A stretch of 64,000 bases of DNA from Camarhynchus parvulus (taxonomy: Eukaryota > Chordata > Aves > Passeriformes > Thraupidae). The translations under genes and the position numbers were made by a program. The stretch is taken from contig NC_044576.1 in NCBI RefSeq assembly GCF_901933205.1, positions 6,233,024 to 6,297,023 of the forward strand, read 5' to 3'. Below are positions 1-12,831 of the stretch, in pieces. Each line of letters opens with the position of its first letter. Within the stretch, counting starts at the first letter, position 1. The notes beneath the pieces are model-generated. The model was given only the letters and a program-made list of their open reading frames with translations, was not told where the DNA came from and did no database searches.

Positions 1-3000
1 TAACATTTCACTCTCATCTAATCATTCTCATCAGTACTCAACTGATGCATTAATTCCTACAATACCCAGGAAGAAGAGAATATGCAAAAGAATAGTTACT
101 GCACAGTAGCCACAGCGCTCATGATGAGCAACTGAACAAACTGCAGGGAGCATTTCTACCAGATGCAAGTGAGATGGGAATTTCTGAGAGATGCCAAGCA
201 TTTTGTTCCTGGCCCATGAGCTGCCTCCTCCTGCACCAGCATGAGGACAAGCCTGAGGATGCTAAACACCCCTTGCAATGCAAGCCTACAATATCAGAGG
301 GTTTGAAAACAGGAAGGGATGGTATTCAGAAAGCAAAATCTGGAAAAGTCACAATTAAGTAGGGAAAGGGCAAATAACCAATCTTTCTCACTAAAGCCAG
401 AATGCGCCACAGCAAAGTCTTCAGTGTGACTATCCCTGGCAGTCAAACAATGACTGAAATAATGCTCTCCCAAACTCCCAACCTTACAGTCAAGTCTAGC
501 AACAGCACTGGAGAAGCTGCTCTTTTTGCTGCCCTATGGATCCCTGACACTGGAAGAGCACATCACCTGAGCTCTGCTGCACTGGGTCTCCAAGCTCAAT
601 GGGAATTGCACAGCACTTAGCCAGCAACACTGAATGATAAACCAGGACATTAATTCTGAGACACTGTGGCAGGAAGGCCTGGACTTCAGAGTGCCTAGAA
701 GTGACTGCCACCTCAACATTTTGATCCTGGAAAGAAAAAATCAACTCTATTACATGCAGTTGTGCTTCTGATACCAGCTATGTAGGTAAACTAATTGAAA
801 AGAAAAGCTTGAAACCATTCTGAAGACAGAAGTTTTAGCACCAGACAAAAACTGAGGAGCCACTCTGGTATAAATTTGGTCTCTGTGTTCAGGCTATCAC
901 ACACAAGAGGGTTTCCTGCCTTTGGAGTCAGTAATCACTGGCGTGGACCTGGAGTCACTTCACCAGGTGAATGGGAATGCTCCTCCAAGGAGCCTTGTTT
1001 CCTATTTTGATTTGGATAACCTGGCTGGTGAACTGGAAATGGACATAGTGGGAAATTCTTATGGATAGTTGGGGCAAAGATCTCAAGGAGGCACACACAG
1101 AATTGTCCCACATGCAACGCATACAGACATACTCTGAGGGAAAGGAGCATAATGGAAACTGGATTCCCATTTTTTCTATGACTGCCATCCCATTCTGTCA
1201 TGTCTTAATAACTTTCAGTGATGAAGGCAAAGTGCCCTGCCAGCCCCACTGAGCTTAGGTCACTCTTGCACCCCCTGTAACAAGAGCTTGTTGCCTGAGA
1301 GCTTGTGCTGCAGCTGGAGGTGCTACAACCATAAGAAGAGTAAGTGACAAAACCACTGTAATAACTACAGAAAACAGAACCATAGTTTACTTTCCAAGTT
1401 TCTACCCACCCAAACAAACATTTGCAAAACTTTTGTTACTTGCCCAACTAAGAACATCTGCTGCTCAAGACATGTTACATGACTAAGGAAATCTGCCACG
1501 TGCCCAGCAAGGTATCAATAATGTTTTCAGTATGTTTTTACAGCCTGGACAATATAATTTCCAAGCACTGTTGGCCCAATCTTCCTCTCCATATAGGAGT
1601 TTTAATTGCATTGTTCTCCTAAAAAGTAGAAAATTAAGTGCTTCGTTAAGAAAACCAGCCATACACTAAGCAGTCTGATATTCTTGGGAAAAAAAAGAGA
1701 AAATTTAATTTTGCAGCAGAAGACAATGGTCAGACATTAGCATGATCAGAAATCATTACAAGTCCTTCTGGTAACTGTTTTTCTGTTTCACTGTTCATTA
1801 AAGTCCTGTGTTTCAGAACACTTAACAAGTGTTCTCAGAGTAAACGTACATAAACCTTTTCTTACTGGTAGACTAACTTGATCTACAAGGTGATGAGGGA
1901 AAAAGGGTCTGATAGAGGACAGAAGCCTCTCCTCATCTCTGGTTGTTAAGAATTAGCTCTCAGTGCTTCCCTGAGCCACCAGAAATGGTAAAGAGGTACT
2001 GCTTTGTGCAAACAGCGTACATAACTGGCCACAGATGAGAGAATCACTTTTCAGGTTTACTTACATGGATTTGCTGATATATCTGATCACAGTCTCTCAA
2101 ATAGGCAGAGAAACTACTAATAGTTTTTTCTGCAGAGGGTGAAAAATACTCCTATTCCATTTGTGCAAATATGCTGGGCTCACATTATCAAACATATGAA
2201 TTCCTGTCCACACACTCTCCATCTCCCCTGCAGACCCTGCCATCGAAACAGCAGGGAAAAAATTGGCCTCATTTCCTGTATATTTCATATAGAGCTAAAC
2301 ATTCTTAAGTATGTTGTCAGGGAATATATTTTAAGGCTGCTATGCTCACATCTGATCTCCTACTCCATGCTTTTAAGATATTAAATAGGCTTTACCCAAT
2401 AAATCAAATGTTTTGTGCCTTAGAATCACATGGTATCTGAAGTCACCAAAGCCTAAATCCTGCACCATTCTCATTCACTACATGCAAGTCAGGGGACCCA
2501 GGTCAGAAAAAAAAGTAAAACATAAGCACAAACCCTCCCTGCAGAGAAGGCTAACAAAAATCCCAGTGGCAAGGCAGAGAAGCTGCCCTTACTGCTGTCT
2601 CCAACCATCCTCACCCCTGCTCCTATCCAGCTTTGCACCACCTCTTTCCCACTCCATCACGAGAGATCAAAGCTGGAAGTCACAGTGGAGCACAGCCGTG
2701 GCACTCACGTTCTCAGCGTCCCAGGCTGGTCTGAAGCCTACAGAAATGAGCACTGACCTCCCAAACCCAAGCGGGATGATTATCCTAGAGGCTCCTTCCT
2801 GTTGAGGGCTCTAATAGCTGGGCAGGAAAAACAAAACAACTTACTCTCAAAGTTTTTCACAAAGGCAGACAGGGCCTGATTTCCCTGCCTCTCACGCTGC
2901 TGCAGGGTGTTTCTGAACACCACAGCAGCAAGCCTAAGCCAGTGCTGCGGCATGGAAGAGTTACCACAAGAAAGAGAAATGCTCTCCCTACCTGAGCTGG

Positions 3001-3621
3001 AAAGCTCCCCCACAGGAAGAGCAGCACAGGCAGCTGAGGGGGCTGAGCACCTCCCAAGGGACAAGCCCACGGCTTCATTCAAACTGACCAGTCCACCGAA
3101 ATACCAGGAGCCTCCCACACACCAAACTGCAGCATCTAAGCTCTGGTGTTTTACAATAGCACAAAGGCAACATATAAAATGCCCTCAAGAAACACTGTGG
3201 GAAATGCGCCAGCAGTTTAAGGAACGTTCCCTTTGGACATGAAGCCTTTTTTAGCCAAACCACTACGATTTTGTTTTAGTGACTCATCCGAATGGATTCT
3301 GGATTAAGGTTTAAAAATGGGATATTTTCTCTTCTGCTCCTAGGTCCACCTCAAGACATGTGAATGAAAAAACAGCAGTAAGAATATTCGGCTGGACTTA
3401 CATTCACCAACAGACACTAAATAGGGATCTACTAAATTTGTAAAGCTAGCTGAAGTTACAAATACATAATTCTGAAAATGTAATTCCTCCTAAAGTCAGG
3501 CTGGGCAAGGATCATAAAACTATAAAAAGATACTTTGTCCCTAAAGATTGTAAGAGGCTAATCATTAGCCTTCTGTTTATAGTGGTTACCTTTTTATTAC
3601 ATTATTATGATTTTTTTTTTC

Positions 3622-3649
3622 AGAATAGATCATTATTCTGATCTATTCT
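3622..3649. repeat. Perfect 11-bp inverted repeat with 6-nt loop
   Basis: Arms 3622-3632 (AGAATAGATCA) and 3639-3649 (TGATCTATTCT) flank TTATTC. It is directly preceded by a T10 run. It lies in intron 3. Confidence 0.7.
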
Positions 3650-5999
3650 CCCTTGCAGGGACCTGGATCCTTATTTCTACCACACAGGTAACAAAAAAAC
3701 ACCCACTGTCTCCAGGCAAAGACAAAGAGTTGCCAGATTAAAAACAAACTGATGAAGGGTACATAAATTTGTGTTTGACTACTGCTGGGCATCTGGAAAG
3801 GCACACATTTTCTTTGGAAAATTTTTCTTCCAGTTTTTCATACAAATGACAGTAAAATATGTACTCAGTAGCAATTTGAGAGAACTAAATTTAAAATGCA
3901 CATTCCGACCACTCGCACTTTTTTCTTTTTAACTTCTCTTTTCCAAGGCGAGAGGGGAGGAGGGAGCTTGTACCAATGTTTTGAAGTACTGTAAGTTCTT
4001 TTGCCTTTTAACAGAAATATGTAAACAAGGTGTATGACTGTAGGGTAATGTTCTAGTCACAAAGCATTCAAGAGCCAGAGTGAAGCTATTTAAAGAATGG
4101 AGTATTCAATTCCTGAGGCCAGATGCTAGTATAAATATGAAACTATGTTCACACTGCAGATTAAATTATTTTTAGTTTCTGCGTTTGAACTGCCAAAATT
4201 ATTTGGGTTAGTTTATTTAATTTTTTTTTTACTGTACCACAGAACTTACAGGGCCACATTTTTATGTATCTGAACAGAGGATTAAAAACACAAGCGTAAA
4301 AGGACTTTCTAATCTATTTTCTCTGTGCAAGAAGACTGGAAGTGTATAGTGACAAACACTGTCACAAGTAAGGGTCATTCAGGCAGTGAGAAAACTAAAA
4401 ATAAAGATGGAGCTGAAGCATTCGAGATTCTTGAAATAGATTTTTATAGTAACTTCTCATTTAATTTTTCATCCCACAAAGCTTTTAATTTGGAAATACT
4501 CAGTGTGAAAGAAAAGTGGAGACTGTGGTTTCACAATAATTAAAGAGAAAAGCATGCATTAGGATTGCATTATACCCTGTCAACTGGGTTTGCCACAAGA
4601 GCTCACAGAGATATTGCAAACAATATCAAGTTAAAGTCACTAGTAATTAACAAAAACAAATAATCAGTAATCCCATGATCATGCCACATAGCAAAACATG
4701 GTTGCATTCAAGAGAGAAAGACAATGAAATAAACGGGCAGTGAACAAAGCAAAGTGAGGTTCAGTGACTAACTGGGTGAGGACCTATCACCGATACACCA
4801 AAGCCTACAGATCATCTAGAAAGCCACCAAGGACACCCCTCTTGCTGATGACCACTCCACTGCTGTTATTTTTTTTTTTGATCCTGCAATTATCTTCTCT
4901 TTGTTTCATCAGCTGACAAGGATGGAAGGTCCAGGATATACCTCAGGGATCTGATTCATCTACTGATAGAGGGTGACTCTACCAAGACCCAAACAGTAAA
5001 ACAGGAACCACGTGGAAGGGCATAAATGAAGCCACAGACCCTTCCCACCGTGAATACCACAAAGGCTCCCCTGGCAGGCCTGGATGTACAGCCAGGAGAG
5101 AGATGAGCAGAAAGACTGCAGCTTGGGCAGTCAAGAGACTTTCAACACTAAGGAATGTGGAATTACTGAGCAGACTCGCTCTGCACCACACTGAAAGTGT
5201 GTATTTTGCCAATGGCTTATGGAAGGATGAGGTACCATGGCACAGCTGGCTGGGGGGACATGCTGGGAGGGGAAGGGGTCCTGCAGCACCAGGCTGTGAC
5301 CCACCTAATATTGGGATGTGTGAATGACACGAGTACCTGCAGAGACTGTCACTGCTCCAACTCAGCAAGGCAGGGGACACCAGGCTCAATTACAAACAGG
5401 TGACGTGGGACATGCTGAAAGCTGAATGTGCTTTTGAATATCCCATCAGGTTCAGCTCCAGTTCCTAATTAACTGCTCTTATCAGGTATGGATCTGGTAT
5501 CACAACAATGAAGCCTCCTTTTGGAGGACAGGCTGACAGTGCCAGCCTCCCCTGGGTATTTACAACAGGCTTTTAAAATGCACTAGCCTGCACTTTAAAG
5601 AAACTCGGGGGAACAAGAACATCTGGGCTTTGGTTCTTTCATTTCTCAGTAATAAAAAGTGAAAAAAAATGAAGCAGCTGTGAATAAAATGTTCAGGAAC
5701 ACAGCAGCAACTTTGCCATCCTCTACCTATATTCACTAGCTTCGATCACAGGAGCAGAACGGGATGTGAGGGAACTTGGAGGAGGACGAGAGTGAATCCT
5801 TCCCACCTTTTTCTTAAATGAGATATTCGTTATAGGATCCTTGAATTGTGTGGGGATCTGTTCCACTCATGACACACATGCATAACTCCCCTTGGCACTA
5901 ATGGGAATGACAAATGTGTTGTGAGAGGAGAATTGCCCCCTAAAACTGCAGGAGTGTGAACAAGGCTGTAAATATATCTCAAGGTTCTGGTAACATTAG

Positions 6000-6280
6000 A
6001 AACCAGCCTAGCGAATTTCTCATGGTTTATTATGATATCACCAAATCCCCGCCATGTATTTATAGCCTTGTAATTCACAATTATTCTGGGTCCATAAATG
6101 TTTTTGGCATCTGAATGTAGAACTGATACTATTATTTCACATATTATGGTACTGTCCGTGAATGCTAAATTTATTCACGGACAGACTCCTGGAGTTCATT
6201 CATCAGATATTTTATGCTACTGTTCTTTTAATGATTCATTTATCCCTAGTAATATTTGTATTCTGAAGTGTGGCGTCTCC
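6000..6280. promoter_or_regulatory. Possible conserved non-coding block in intron 3
   Basis: This AT-rich unique sequence has TTATTATGATATC, AATTCACAATTATT and TTTAATGATTCATTTAT words. It contains the 12-bp hairpin at 6152-6184. The call rests on composition only. Confidence 0.25.
6152..6184. repeat. Perfect 12-bp inverted repeat with 9-nt loop
   Basis: Arms 6152-6163 (CTGTCCGTGAAT) and 6173-6184 (ATTCACGGACAG) flank GCTAAATTT. It lies in intron 3 within an AT-rich, conserved-looking block. Confidence 0.75.
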
Positions 6281-8177
6281 AGCCGACAGCACAATTCAGC
6301 TCTGCTGAATTATCTTTTTCTTTCACAGCATAACAAAGTAGAGCACAGTCAAATTGAAGATGGCCTTTAGTACACTGTCAGAACAATACTGCTTACCAAG
6401 CATATCCAGACACATTTCTCAAACCACATGTAATGCTCTGGCTGCCAACATGCTCATAAAGTCATTAACCGGCATCTTAAAATGAGGGTGTGATACATAT
6501 ATTTAAATGTTTAGGAAAATCAAATGTGGGCTCTCCTAGAAGCTTATTTTGAATTTCAGCTTCTACATATATCAACTATGCAGCAGTGCACGGATGTAAA
6601 AATTCACCTTGATTTTTCACAAGCCGCTAAAATATACTCCTGCTAAAATCATACACATTACCTATCACTAACAAAAGCCTCTTTATGCCATTAACTATTT
6701 GCCCTTCACAATGTTACAGAGCAAGACAGACCCAAGCTGAAGCTTTACAGAGCTGAGGATTCATTTTTACAAGCAAATTATTATTAGCAGTAAAATTAAG
6801 GAGGAACTTACTTTACATGTACAGATTTTACTAAATGAAGTAAATAAAGGTTATGCCACAAGGTTCTCTAATACAAAACCTGCCCAGTAAGTTACAATTC
6901 ATGCTGTTTTAATTTTTAAATATACGCTTTCTTTGTCGCCCACTCCCACAAACCGCACTCCGATTTATACACACACTACGTTTAACCATTCCCTTTCCAA
7001 ACACCCTCAGCTATCAATGCTCTCATCACACAAGGATCACCAAGCCAGCAAAGACAAGCAGGACCAAATTAACCAAAAGGGATGAAGCAGTCAGAATTGA
7101 TACTGAGACTCTTAAAACTCAATCAACAAGGCAAAGCTGCCAGAATCACGGTCTTCTCCTGTGTACCCACAGAGCCCCTCTTGGTGCTCACAGAGGTGAT
7201 ACACAGTGCTGGAGGAGATCCCTGGGCTGGGAAGGCACATTTGCTACTGTCTACTCAGCTGCTGTAGCAAAGTCCCTTCCCACAATCTTGTCCAACAACT
7301 TCCCTTCCTTTCTAGTGTTCCTACCTCCCACTTCCCTTGCTTGCCCAAGCAAAGGTCCACCTTGCCAAGCTGAGGAGCCATCACTTGCTGTTGCTGAGAT
7401 CTCCATAAATGCTGACATGGCCATTCACTGACAGCTTTTACTCCTGTGTGCCTCTGTCCTATCAAACAATTTCTCAAAAAGCAGAGAAAAGGAATAAAAA
7501 GCACATCTCCACCTTCAAGTTCAGATGCACAAAGGATGCTCTCTCTGACAACCTCTCATGACACAATTTAGATCATCTATAAGAAGATGAGTATTGTAGC
7601 TCAGAGAAGAAGTACTGGCCTTTCTGCAACAACACAGTCAGAACCAGACTGGGATACTTAGGACAACAGATAATGAGAAACCAGACACATCATACTGTGC
7701 CTATAAACAAAGGGCCAGCTGCCCTTCTGGGCATGGAAGCAATAAAGAGCAACTCAAGAAGGCATGGAAGGGAGGTGGTAAATAAATTTCTTCTGGCTTT
7801 TCTCCTTCTCCCTACATGGGAAATGACACCCAGATCTGCCCATGGTATCAAGAGCACCCACAGAAGAGCCTGAGCATCTCAACACAGCCATACAGGTCAC
7901 AGGCCAGCATGATTCACGGGCTGGTATGAAGACAGCTCTGGCTTGACTAACGGAGCACTTGGAGTCAAAGATGGTGCAGGACTCTAACCCTGGGCTCCAG
8001 CAGCACAGAATTACAGCACAGGAAAGCAGCCAGGCAGGAAAAAGAGGATGTCCTTGGGGCCCACCCAACTATACCACAACATTACATAGGTGGTGGGTTT
8101 ACACATCTTGGTACTCAGTGAATTTTTGGCTGGCTGTGTGGAAAGCATACAATGCAGGAAAAAGGCATCAGTGAGGG

Positions 8178-8224
8178 ATGGTTGCTGGTTAGATGAGGGA
8201 TCACCATATCTAACCAGCAACCAT
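8178..8224. repeat. Perfect 17-bp inverted repeat with 13-nt loop
   Basis: Arms 8178-8194 (ATGGTTGCTGGTTAGAT) and 8208-8224 are exactly complementary. The loop is 8195-8207. It lies in ARID5B intron 3 and is the longest perfect hairpin I noticed in the window. Confidence 0.8.
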
Positions 8225-8402
8225 GGCACACAGAGGAGACCACTGATCACCTCCCTCCATGGTGCTGGGCAAGGGAAGCGCAGCAACACAAAACAACAGG
8301 TGTCCCAAACTGGGTCCCTGTGGGACCCAGACACAATATGGGCAGGAGGGGAAGATAGAGGGAAGGCTGGGGAGTAAAACAGCACCCTCTAAACCAATGA
8401 TT

Positions 8403-8423
8403 AAAAAAAAAAAAAAAAAAAAA
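8403..8423. repeat. A21 homopolymer
   Basis: This is an uninterrupted run of 21 A, followed by CAAAAAAG. It could be the tail of an old plus-strand retroposed sequence, but I see no target duplication and recognise nothing upstream. Confidence 0.85.
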
Positions 8424-9194
8424 CAAAAAAGCATACACTGAGATTAAGTCAGATTCAGAGCACAGCAGCACTGCACCAGGACACACACGTTTCCAGTTAC
8501 TGGAACAAAAACCCATGGTCAGTAAGAATTAAATGCAAGATCCAACAGTGACTAGAAGGGAAAAAATCCTGGAGAGCAGACACATGCGGGTTATTACACA
8601 GCCTGGCAAGGTCAATCCCGGTGCTAAAACCAGACAAAAATAAAAAAAGCCATCAGACATTTTTAAAGGGACACTGTCCCACACTGGCTGCTTTGACACT
8701 GCCTGTGACTGGACCTTACTTTTTTTATCTACTTATTTTGTAATTATGTAGGCTATCCTGTTCCAGCCAGAGGCTGCAACAAAACTCTTATTGATGATGC
8801 AAACTGCTGCAACCTTGACTTTAAGAGAACATGGGGCAGTTCTGTAGCTTCACAGGCTGGAGAGTAAAATTTAACTCTTCCCCCTCTTGGTTTCAGCAGT
8901 GATTCCTTCTCTGATGTTTCTGAATAGACCAGAACTGCAATAGCAAATGGCCGAGCTCTACATGAACAGCAAAGTGTCCTATCATACCAATATATAACTG
9001 AAAATGCTGACACAGTGACAGTGGCTATCAGCACAATTCTGATGATTACGTTAGCTCATTCCTGCTGCAGCCAGGTGAACAGCCACTGTGAGTTAGGGGC
9101 TACCAAGAGAGAAGTTACCTGGGATTTTGTTTACATTTCTTGGCATAACTTCCACATTTCAAAGAACAAAATACTGCATCCTCAACTTCCAGGG

Positions 9195-9200
9195 GTGATG
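9195..9200. repeat. Left target-site duplication of the solo LTR (GTGATG)
   Basis: This is identical to 9513-9518. The match stops at exactly 6 bp on both sides, which fixes the element's boundaries. Confidence 0.8.
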
Positions 9201-9512
9201 TGTTGCCTTTATATTACAAAGGTTCTATACTGCTGTCTCCTTATTGTAAGGGTTTCATACCTCCTTGACATTTCTCATAGGCAGCTCCTCTAAGCACTGA
9301 CTCTCCTCCTTCTCACGGCAACCAGCTGACTCCACTTTCCCCTCAACCAACCAATCCACTCTTTTATAGCACTCTTCTTCTTATTGGCTACAGCTGTGGC
9401 CTGTTAAAGTCTGGCCTGTTCCTAATCTCTAATAATTGGCTCAGCTGCAACTCCTTAGGGGTAAGATTACTTTCTATACTACCTTTATTTTCTTATATTC
9501 TATCCCCCTACA
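9201..9512 (-). mobile_element. Solo LTR of an endogenous retrovirus
   Basis: On the minus strand this 312-bp element begins TGTAGGGGG and ends GGCAACA, with the TGT...ACA termini of an LTR. It is flanked by a perfect 6-bp duplication GTGATG (9195-9200 and 9513-9518), the size made by alpha/beta-type (class II, ERVK-like) retroviruses. A TATA box, CTATAAAAGAG, lies at 9369-9359, with CCAAT-like words upstream and a weak AATAAG signal near 9242. No internal retroviral sequence, primer site or second LTR adjoins it, so the provirus was lost by LTR recombination. It lies in ARID5B intron 3 in the same orientation as the gene. I recall similar LTRs in songbird genomes, but the family name is not assigned. 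Confidence 0.85.
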
Positions 9513-9518
9513 GTGATG
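9513..9518. repeat. Right target-site duplication of the solo LTR (GTGATG)
   Basis: This is identical to 9195-9200 and directly follows the TGT... end of the LTR as read on the minus strand. Confidence 0.8.
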
Positions 9519-11869
9519 ATCTCACCCCCTTTTTATAAAAGCTGAAAGATAGGTCAAAGCTTGATAAGAAATCCAAAGCTCTTTGATAAGGCATGCTTGA
9601 AGTTTGAGGTGTGTGGTGTTAAAACTCCTTTCAAGAATCACAAATAGATGAGGCTCAACACAACCCAGTGGTGAGTGAAAGGCTTCCATAGTCAGTGCTG
9701 CTTATTAAAATGTTTTCAACCTGACCCTCATATGCTTCCTTTGCAATGAAGTAGGCTCTCCACAGGGTAAGGAAGAAAATAACAACACTTAAAACATCCC
9801 AGCACTACTCAGGCAAACAAGTGGCTGAAAGAAGGACAGACAACCTTGGAAGGACCCCAACAACCTCCTTCCAGGGAGGTGGAGGAAGGTGCAGAGGAGA
9901 CCAGCAGTGGCTCAAGAGAGAGGGGCAACTGAGGAGGTAGAGTCCCAAAATGCTACTGAAGATAGGGTCTTCTCCAGGACTGAAATATTGGAAGTACACT
10001 GAACTTAACAACTGCATCACCTTTCAGCACTTAAAAGGCAGCCAACAACTAAAGCCAACAAGTATTTGTTAAACTAACTGGTTGACCAGTAATAAAACAA
10101 ATATTTATCTCTGTCTGTCTGCTCAGCACCTCAGGTTATCTCTGATCCCAAACATGTTAACACCAAAGGTAAGCAGTAATTAAACCAAAAGAAGGTGTTG
10201 AACCAAATGAAGCCTTCCTGCTTCACACCCTCTCTGAACAGTAACCCCAACAGAGCTTGCTGCTTCACAGCTTGCTGGTGTTCTTGTCCTGCTGCAGTAG
10301 TGCTGGCATGTGCTATAAGCTGCACAAACATAGAAGAAAAGCCGGGCCACAGCCTCTTTTTTCCCAAGGGAGTCGTCCTCCTCTATTCAGGCTCCATGGA
10401 GCACAACGGACGAGTCATGTAATAGCCTCATCTATGGCAAAAGAACTGTATCAATTGGGCTGGGTAAAATGAGTTAGAGAGGTCGCTCTGACCCACAAGA
10501 CAAAAAACAACATACGGTGCACAAGGGTAGAGAGGGGAAAATGGGATAATGGGACACTTACAGGAACTTTATCAAGATGAGAATGGCATTCAACTAGGGC
10601 AATGAGGACAGGAAGGCACAAGAAGAGGCAAAGAGCGCAGACAGAGAAGAATGGGAGGGGAAGAGAGGCATGATTTAGGCACAAAGTATGCAGAGTGGCT
10701 GTACTCTAAATAGCTAATGATTAGTTGGTCAGAAAATTATTGCATCAAGTTAAGCCAGGTGAGCCTGAACTGAGCAGCACGTGACAAACAATGAAAAAGG
10801 AGAGTCAGCGTCAGATCAGAAGTCACCACAAGTGTCTGAACATGCTTCAGCTGCAGATTATCAGTTTTGATAATAGCACGGTGTGACTACATTATAACTT
10901 GATAATCTTCATCTGGCAAAGTCACACCTGTTTTAAGGCCACTGGCAAGCTAAATTGGAAGGGCAATACAACAGCCCAGTGCCCACTGGGGCTGGCAACT
11001 GTGTGGTTGGCACCTTTCAGAAAGACAGCTCATCCCTGCTCTGCCTATCCTTTCAAACTCACTGCAATCTGCTGGGGATTGGCCAATTTGAGTGGCAACA
11101 CAAGGTCCAGCAAGGAACTGCAATCTTCCAAGTGAAGATAGGCAAATTATGAGATTGGTAAAGATGAGAAAACGAGAGCGTGACCCAGTCCTGCCGCACC
11201 CAGCTCTGCCCAGCAAGTTCCTCTGGAGAGTTCAAAGGAGCCACTTCATGAGAAGTAGGAAACAACTGCAGGAAAACCACCGACGGATGAGAAAAGTGTG
11301 GCTGCTAGAATATACACTTCAGCTAGGAGCAGTAGTTGATTTCCCTGTGTTTCACAGGGAACAAAGATCCACATTTTATACCCTCAAATGCATGACTGTG
11401 GGGAATGAAAGACAGGACAGGACTGATTGCTAGCTTTTCTTTGGGTTTCCCCTTGCTGGACCTGACCAAACAAGAAGTAAGTGCAGCAAAACCCCTTCAG
11501 TTCACCAGAACTTGCCCATCCCATTACTAACACTGCCAGTGCAGGAGCCTTAACCACCCATTTTGGCATGATACTCACAGAGGACGGATAAAAAGAGTGG
11601 CAATGCCAGCTTGGGGACCAAACCCAGACCTATGTCATGACAGAGCCAGAGGCTCTGGCTGTGGCAGCAGCTCCCACCTCCCTGGCCCAGCACAGGCACA
11701 GGGGCCATTTGTTCCACGGCTAAACCCAGGCAGCTCTGCAGCCCAGCCTAACCCAAACCAGTAGAGCTGGCGAGCACTAAATTCAGTCATTTTTCCCTCA
11801 GTCTCTTCTCTCAATTTCAGCTCTGACTCCTCTATCTTTTATTTCTTTTTCTAAAGACACATTTAGAGA

Positions 11870-12300
11870 TGAAACCATTCATAACTGCCTATCCACAGAC
11901 AGTTTGTGGCAGCATAATTGACAATGAGTCTGCTGCAAAAATGAAAATGCTGTTTTAATAACCTTGGCCTAAAATACATTCTGTTGTATGCCTCAAAGGG
12001 TTTCAATAAAAAGTCAACCTGTAGAGACATATTTTCTTGGCTTAAACAACAATCCAAAGCATATAAATGTAGTCCAACTATAATGACATATTTATAGGCC
12101 AATAAAGCTTACACTGCAGCTTTCATACTTCACTTAAAGGAAGTCTGTAAGAAGCAATGTTATATAAAATAATTTGAATTTTTTCTGAACTATAGCCCAA
12201 GGAATACAAATATGCAACTTTGCCATATTTAACCGATAGTGTTTACATTGCTTAGTTGTTAAACGTTTTGTAAAATGAAATAATTCCTCATTTGGTGACT
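11870..12300. promoter_or_regulatory. Possible conserved non-coding block in intron 3
   Basis: This AT-rich block has no obvious repeats and many homeodomain- and MEF2-like AT words. It resembles conserved enhancers of other developmental genes. Conservation cannot be judged from one sequence. Confidence 0.3.
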
Positions 12301-12705
12301 TCCCACTGGTTTACCAAATATGGGTATACAAGTCCATTTATTACAAAGAAAAATTCCCTAAATAATTCTAAAGACAAAAATAAATAACTAGCAGCCTCAG
12401 TAGTGAATGATTTTATCAGACCAATTCTTCTGGAAAAACAGGTTCTTATGTTCATTATGAATAATACATTCCTGAGCAACTCTATTTTTATATGCTGCAT
12501 TGTTGTTGCTCTTTATTTTTCCTCAACATTTGAAAGAAATATTCAGAAAGCTATAAATAGTCTTAAGACATAAACTGCTAGCATTCAGTATTGACATATT
12601 TGTAGAAAGGGACAGAATGTATAACATAAATATCTCAACAGGCAGAAAGAATTAATTCTTAAAAATCATTTTTCAGGCTGAAATCTTGAAGCTCACACAA
12701 AAAAA

Positions 12706-12814
12706 TGCTATTGCACGATCTTTTATTTAATACAGTCCTAAGGAAAAGTTCTGCATAATTCACTAGTGATAAAAACAACAGTATTTTACAGGAAAAAACC
12801 CAACCCAACAGTTT
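12706..12814 (-). other. Candidate alternative terminal exon of ARID5B in intron 3
   Basis: On the ARID5B sense strand an acceptor TTCTTTTCTGCAG|AAAC (AG at 12816-12815) follows an 85-nt pyrimidine tract. About 90 nt on is AATAAA (12727-12722), then a CA cleavage candidate (12707-12706) and a T7GTGTG downstream element (12705-12694). Exon 3 ends in phase 1. Joined here, it would add nine residues (E-T-V-G-L-G-F-F-L) and stop at TAA, giving a protein of about 178 residues without the ARID domain. All signals are read directly; use is not shown, and no transcript data are available. Confidence 0.4.
12722..12727 (-). terminator. Polyadenylation signal AATAAA in ARID5B intron 3
   Basis: AATAAA is followed 15-20 nt later by CA and then a U/GU-rich element, which is the full canonical arrangement. 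It belongs to the candidate terminal exon 12706-12814. Confidence 0.45.
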
Positions 12815-12831
12815 CTGCAGAAAAGAACGAC

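Noticed and set aside
8403..8423. Processed pseudogene ending in the A21 run
   Set aside because: No recognisable gene sequence upstream and no target-site duplication found.
11644..11660. AGCCAGAG-G-CTCTGGCT small palindrome
   Set aside because: Perfect, but only 8-bp arms, in a CAG/CTG-rich stretch where such palindromes are expected.
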